Program-made: the position numbers and the translations under genes
Origin: Methanobacteriota archaeon
GTDB taxonomy: Archaea > Halobacteriota > Bog-38 > Methanoflorentales > Methanoflorentaceae
Assembly (NCBI GenBank): GCA_028679495.1
Contig: JAJRBK010000092.1
Span: 1-6,482 of the forward strand
Length of the DNA stretch: 6,482 nt
Direction: 5' to 3'
In this document: piece by piece, positions 5,101 through 6,482 of the stretch
Position numbering within the stretch: the stretch's first letter is position 1
Layout: every line of letters starts with the position of its first letter
Notes under the pieces: model-generated
Databases searched by the model: none
Told to the model about the DNA's origin: nothing
The model's input: only the letters and a program-made list of their open reading frames with translations

Positions 5101-5126
5101 GTAATCCACTTTCCGTTTATACACGA

Positions 5127-5172
5127 GACTCTTTTTTAGTTAGTACTCTACAGGTTACCGACTCTTTTTTAG
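5127..5172 (+). repeat. Two 13-bp direct repeats inside the origin
   Basis: GACTCTTTTTTAG occurs identically at 5127-5139 and 5160-5172, 33 bp apart (about three helical turns). The second copy abuts the right ORB. Their role is unknown; they could be binding sites for an accessory origin protein or extend the region that unwinds. Confidence 0.6.
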
Positions 5173-5173
5173 A

Positions 5174-5203
5174 ATCTCCACATAAAACGGAGGGGTGGGG
5201 GTG
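5174..5203 (+). promoter_or_regulatory. Origin recognition box, right copy
   Basis: ATCTCCACATAAAACG followed by GAGGGGTGGGGGTG on the plus strand, the inverted partner of the left ORB. It ends 52 bases before the orc1/cdc6 start codon and only about 15 bases before a TATA-like element. Bound Orc1/Cdc6 would therefore be likely to interfere with its own transcription, a form of autorepression known for other archaeal cdc6 genes. Confidence 0.8.
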
Positions 5204-5255
5204 TTAATATGTGCAACTTTTTTATAAGAAGAACCGTATTCCTCGTGGAGGAAAA
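5204..5255 (+). promoter_or_regulatory. Promoter and ribosome binding site of orc1/cdc6
   Basis: A TTTTTTATAAG at 5218-5228 is a TATA-like element; a second candidate is TTAATATG at 5204-5211. The second would give a leader of roughly 20 bases that keeps the strong Shine-Dalgarno GGAGG (5247-5251), four bases before the ATG. The first would start transcription almost at that motif. Which is used cannot be decided from sequence. Confidence 0.45.
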
Positions 5256-6407
5256 ATGAGCCTCTTCGAAATCATAGAGGATAAGATCTTCGACAAGCGT
5301 ATCGCTCTTTCGCCTGAATACGTCCCTGATAACCTCATCGGTCGTGAGAAACAGGTTAAACAGATAGCCTCCGTGTTTGCTCCTTCTCTTAAAGGTGATA
5401 AGCCGCATAACGCGTTTATTTACGGTAAAACGGGCGTAGGGAAGACCGCGATCACGAAGTATGTGCTGCTTGAACTTGATCAGGAAGTGAAGAAAAATCA
5501 GGTTGCAGTTAAGTCGGCCTTTGTGAATTGCAAGCAGATCAATACGACGACAAAGATCCTCAAGCGTATCTGCAACGTCATCGCGCCGGAGGTCGAAGTG
5601 CCAGGGACAGGCCTTGCTACCTCTGAGTATTACGATAAGCTGTGGAAGATTCTTAACAGCTTTGGCGGCATTGCCATCGTTGTTCTTGACGAGGCGGATA
5701 AGCTCGAAGATGACGGGATCCTCTACAACCTCTCTCGTGCACGAGAGAACCTTGACATCACTGAAGGATACGTGAGCATCCTAGGGATTTCCAACGACCT
5801 TACCTACAAGGAACGCATTGACGCGCGCACGCTCTCATCGTTTGGGAATAAAGAGTTCGTCTTTCCACCGTATGACGCTCTCCAGCTGCGGGAAATCCTC
5901 GAAGATAGGGCAGTTATTGGGTTCCGGGAGGGAGTCATCGATGACGAGGTGATCCCTCTGTGTGCTGCCTTGGCTGCTCAAGAGCACGGTGATGCGCGGA
6001 AGGCGTTGACATTGTTAGAATATGCCGGTGAGCTTGCGGTTGAAAAGGGAAGCGATCATGTCACTGAAAAGGACGTGCGTGAAGCACAAGAGCGTTCAGA
6101 GATGGATCGGATTGTTGAGGCCACGAAGACGCTCCCGCTTCATCAAAAGCTCGTGCTTCTTGCTATTGTGTCTGAAAATATGAAAGAGACGGATACGAAT
6201 GCTGTGTATATGAGCTACAAAGACCTCTGCGAGAAGCGGGAACTCAAGGCGCTCACAAAAGTAAGGGTCTCAAACTTCATATCAGAACTCGATATGCTTG
6301 GGCTTATTACGACGCGAAAGGTCTATCGCGGACGTTACGGACATACAAGGACGATCGTGCCAAATGTGACGAAGGCGAAGGTACAGGCGGTGTTGAGCGA
6401 GGATTGA
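5256..6407 (+). CDS. cdc6: Orc1/Cdc6-family replication initiator
   Basis: A 383-residue cytoplasmic AAA+ ATPase of the Orc1/Cdc6 family, which binds ORBs, remodels the origin and recruits the MCM helicase. In order: an N-terminal segment ending in LIGREKQVKQI (27-37); Walker A GKTGVGKT (57-64); Walker B VVLDEAD with Asp145 and Glu146; sensor 1 GISND with Asn180; the conserved IDARTLSSFG (188-197); and sensor 2 HGDARKA with Arg248. After these comes a C-terminal winged helix, about residue 280 to the end (KLVLLAIV... VSNFISELDMLGLI), that reads DNA. All catalytic residues are present and the length is normal for archaeal family members. The frame is open upstream to a GTG at 5211, but the ATG at 5256 follows GGAGG at ideal spacing and starts at the usual family position. 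The origin directly upstream supports an active initiator of the origin-linked Orc1-1 type rather than one of the divergent paralogues. Confidence 0.96.
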   Translation: MSLFEIIEDKIFDKRIALSPEYVPDNLIGREKQVKQIASVFAPSLKGDKPHNAFIYGKTGVGKTAITKYVLLELDQEVKKNQVAVKSAFVNCKQINTTTKILKRICNVIAPEVEVPGTGLATSEYYDKLWKILNSFGGIAIVVLDEADKLEDDGILYNLSRARENLDITEGYVSILGISNDLTYKERIDARTLSSFGNKEFVFPPYDALQLREILEDRAVIGFREGVIDDEVIPLCAALAAQEHGDARKALTLLEYAGELAVEKGSDHVTEKDVREAQERSEMDRIVEATKTLPLHQKLVLLAIVSENMKETDTNAVYMSYKDLCEKRELKALTKVRVSNFISELDMLGLITTRKVYRGRYGHTRTIVPNVTKAKVQAVLSED

Positions 6408-6450
6408 CTAAAACGTCTTTCGAAGCATCATTAAGTTTTCATCAATAAAA

Positions 6451-6468
6451 AGTGGAACGAAAAGGGAG
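6451..6468 (+). promoter_or_regulatory. Possible degenerate mini-ORB downstream of orc1/cdc6
   Basis: AGTGGAACGAAAAGGGAG resembles the core of ORBs in other archaea (a GTGGAA-type half dyad, ACGAAA, then a run of G), though it matches the two local ORBs poorly. It also bears some likeness to the dispersed repeat core TGGACAAAAGGAG. It lies 43 bases after the stop of orc1/cdc6; the window ends soon after. Confidence 0.25.
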
Positions 6469-6482
6469 AGGCCGAGGCAGAG

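Larger units (their letters stand above)
4968..5203. other. oriC: Candidate archaeal replication origin (oriC)
   Basis: Within the 422-base gap between the coiled-coil gene (ends 4833) and orc1/cdc6 (starts 5256) lie two near-identical ORB-like elements in inverted orientation, with their G-rich ends pointing outward. Between them is an AT-rich segment suited to unwinding. This arrangement (ORB, unwinding element, inverted ORB, adjacent initiator gene) is the known architecture of archaeal origins. The left part of the gap (4834-4967) holds no gene; only a long-range inverted pair ACGGCT (4853-4858) / AGCCGT (4890-4895) was noticed. Confidence 0.82.

Overview
The window most likely comes from an archaeal chromosome, probably a mesophilic euryarchaeon. 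The strongest evidence is an Orc1/Cdc6 replication initiator at 5256-6407. Just upstream is an AT-rich segment flanked by two inverted 30-bp elements (27 of 30 positions identical) that look like archaeal origin recognition boxes (ORBs). Lineage below that level cannot be read with confidence. A methanogen of the class II type would fit the mix of genes, but this is a guess.

Layout. The left end (2-304) is the C-terminal part of an RDD-family membrane protein. From about 500 to 3600 there is a loose set of accessory, metabolic-looking genes in mixed orientation: an AHSA1/SRPBCC protein (minus, 516-914), a doubtful small ORF (940-1212), an alpha/beta hydrolase with a DUF998 membrane protein (plus, 1306-2882, probable operon), and a flavodoxin-domain protein (minus, 2994-3587). 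Three copies of a short direct repeat (core TGGACAAAAGGAGAAA and variants, at 1164, 2945 and 3680) lie at the borders of these gene blocks.

From 3588 rightward the window changes character. A 364-bp AT-rich gene-free stretch carries six copies of the hexamer ATGCAC/GTGCAT. Four of them form two 36-bp inverted pairs exactly 104 bp apart. This array ends at the start of a two-gene operon. The first gene encodes a ribbon-helix-helix (RHH) DNA-binding domain fused to a roughly 150-residue coiled coil, with an amphipathic, lysine-rich tail (GLLSRIFGTKKK). The second encodes a 69-residue coiled-coil protein. Next come the origin (4968-5203) and orc1/cdc6.

How it may work together. Orc1/Cdc6 should bind the two ORBs, open the AT-rich segment and start replication. 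The right ORB lies so close to its own gene that autoregulation is likely. The RHH/coiled-coil operon and its repeat array lie directly beside the origin. I infer that they either form an autoregulated operon or act as a centromere-like or membrane-anchoring system for the origin region. That module is the most interesting candidate for an undescribed system here. No RNA genes, CRISPR arrays or intact insertion sequences were seen.
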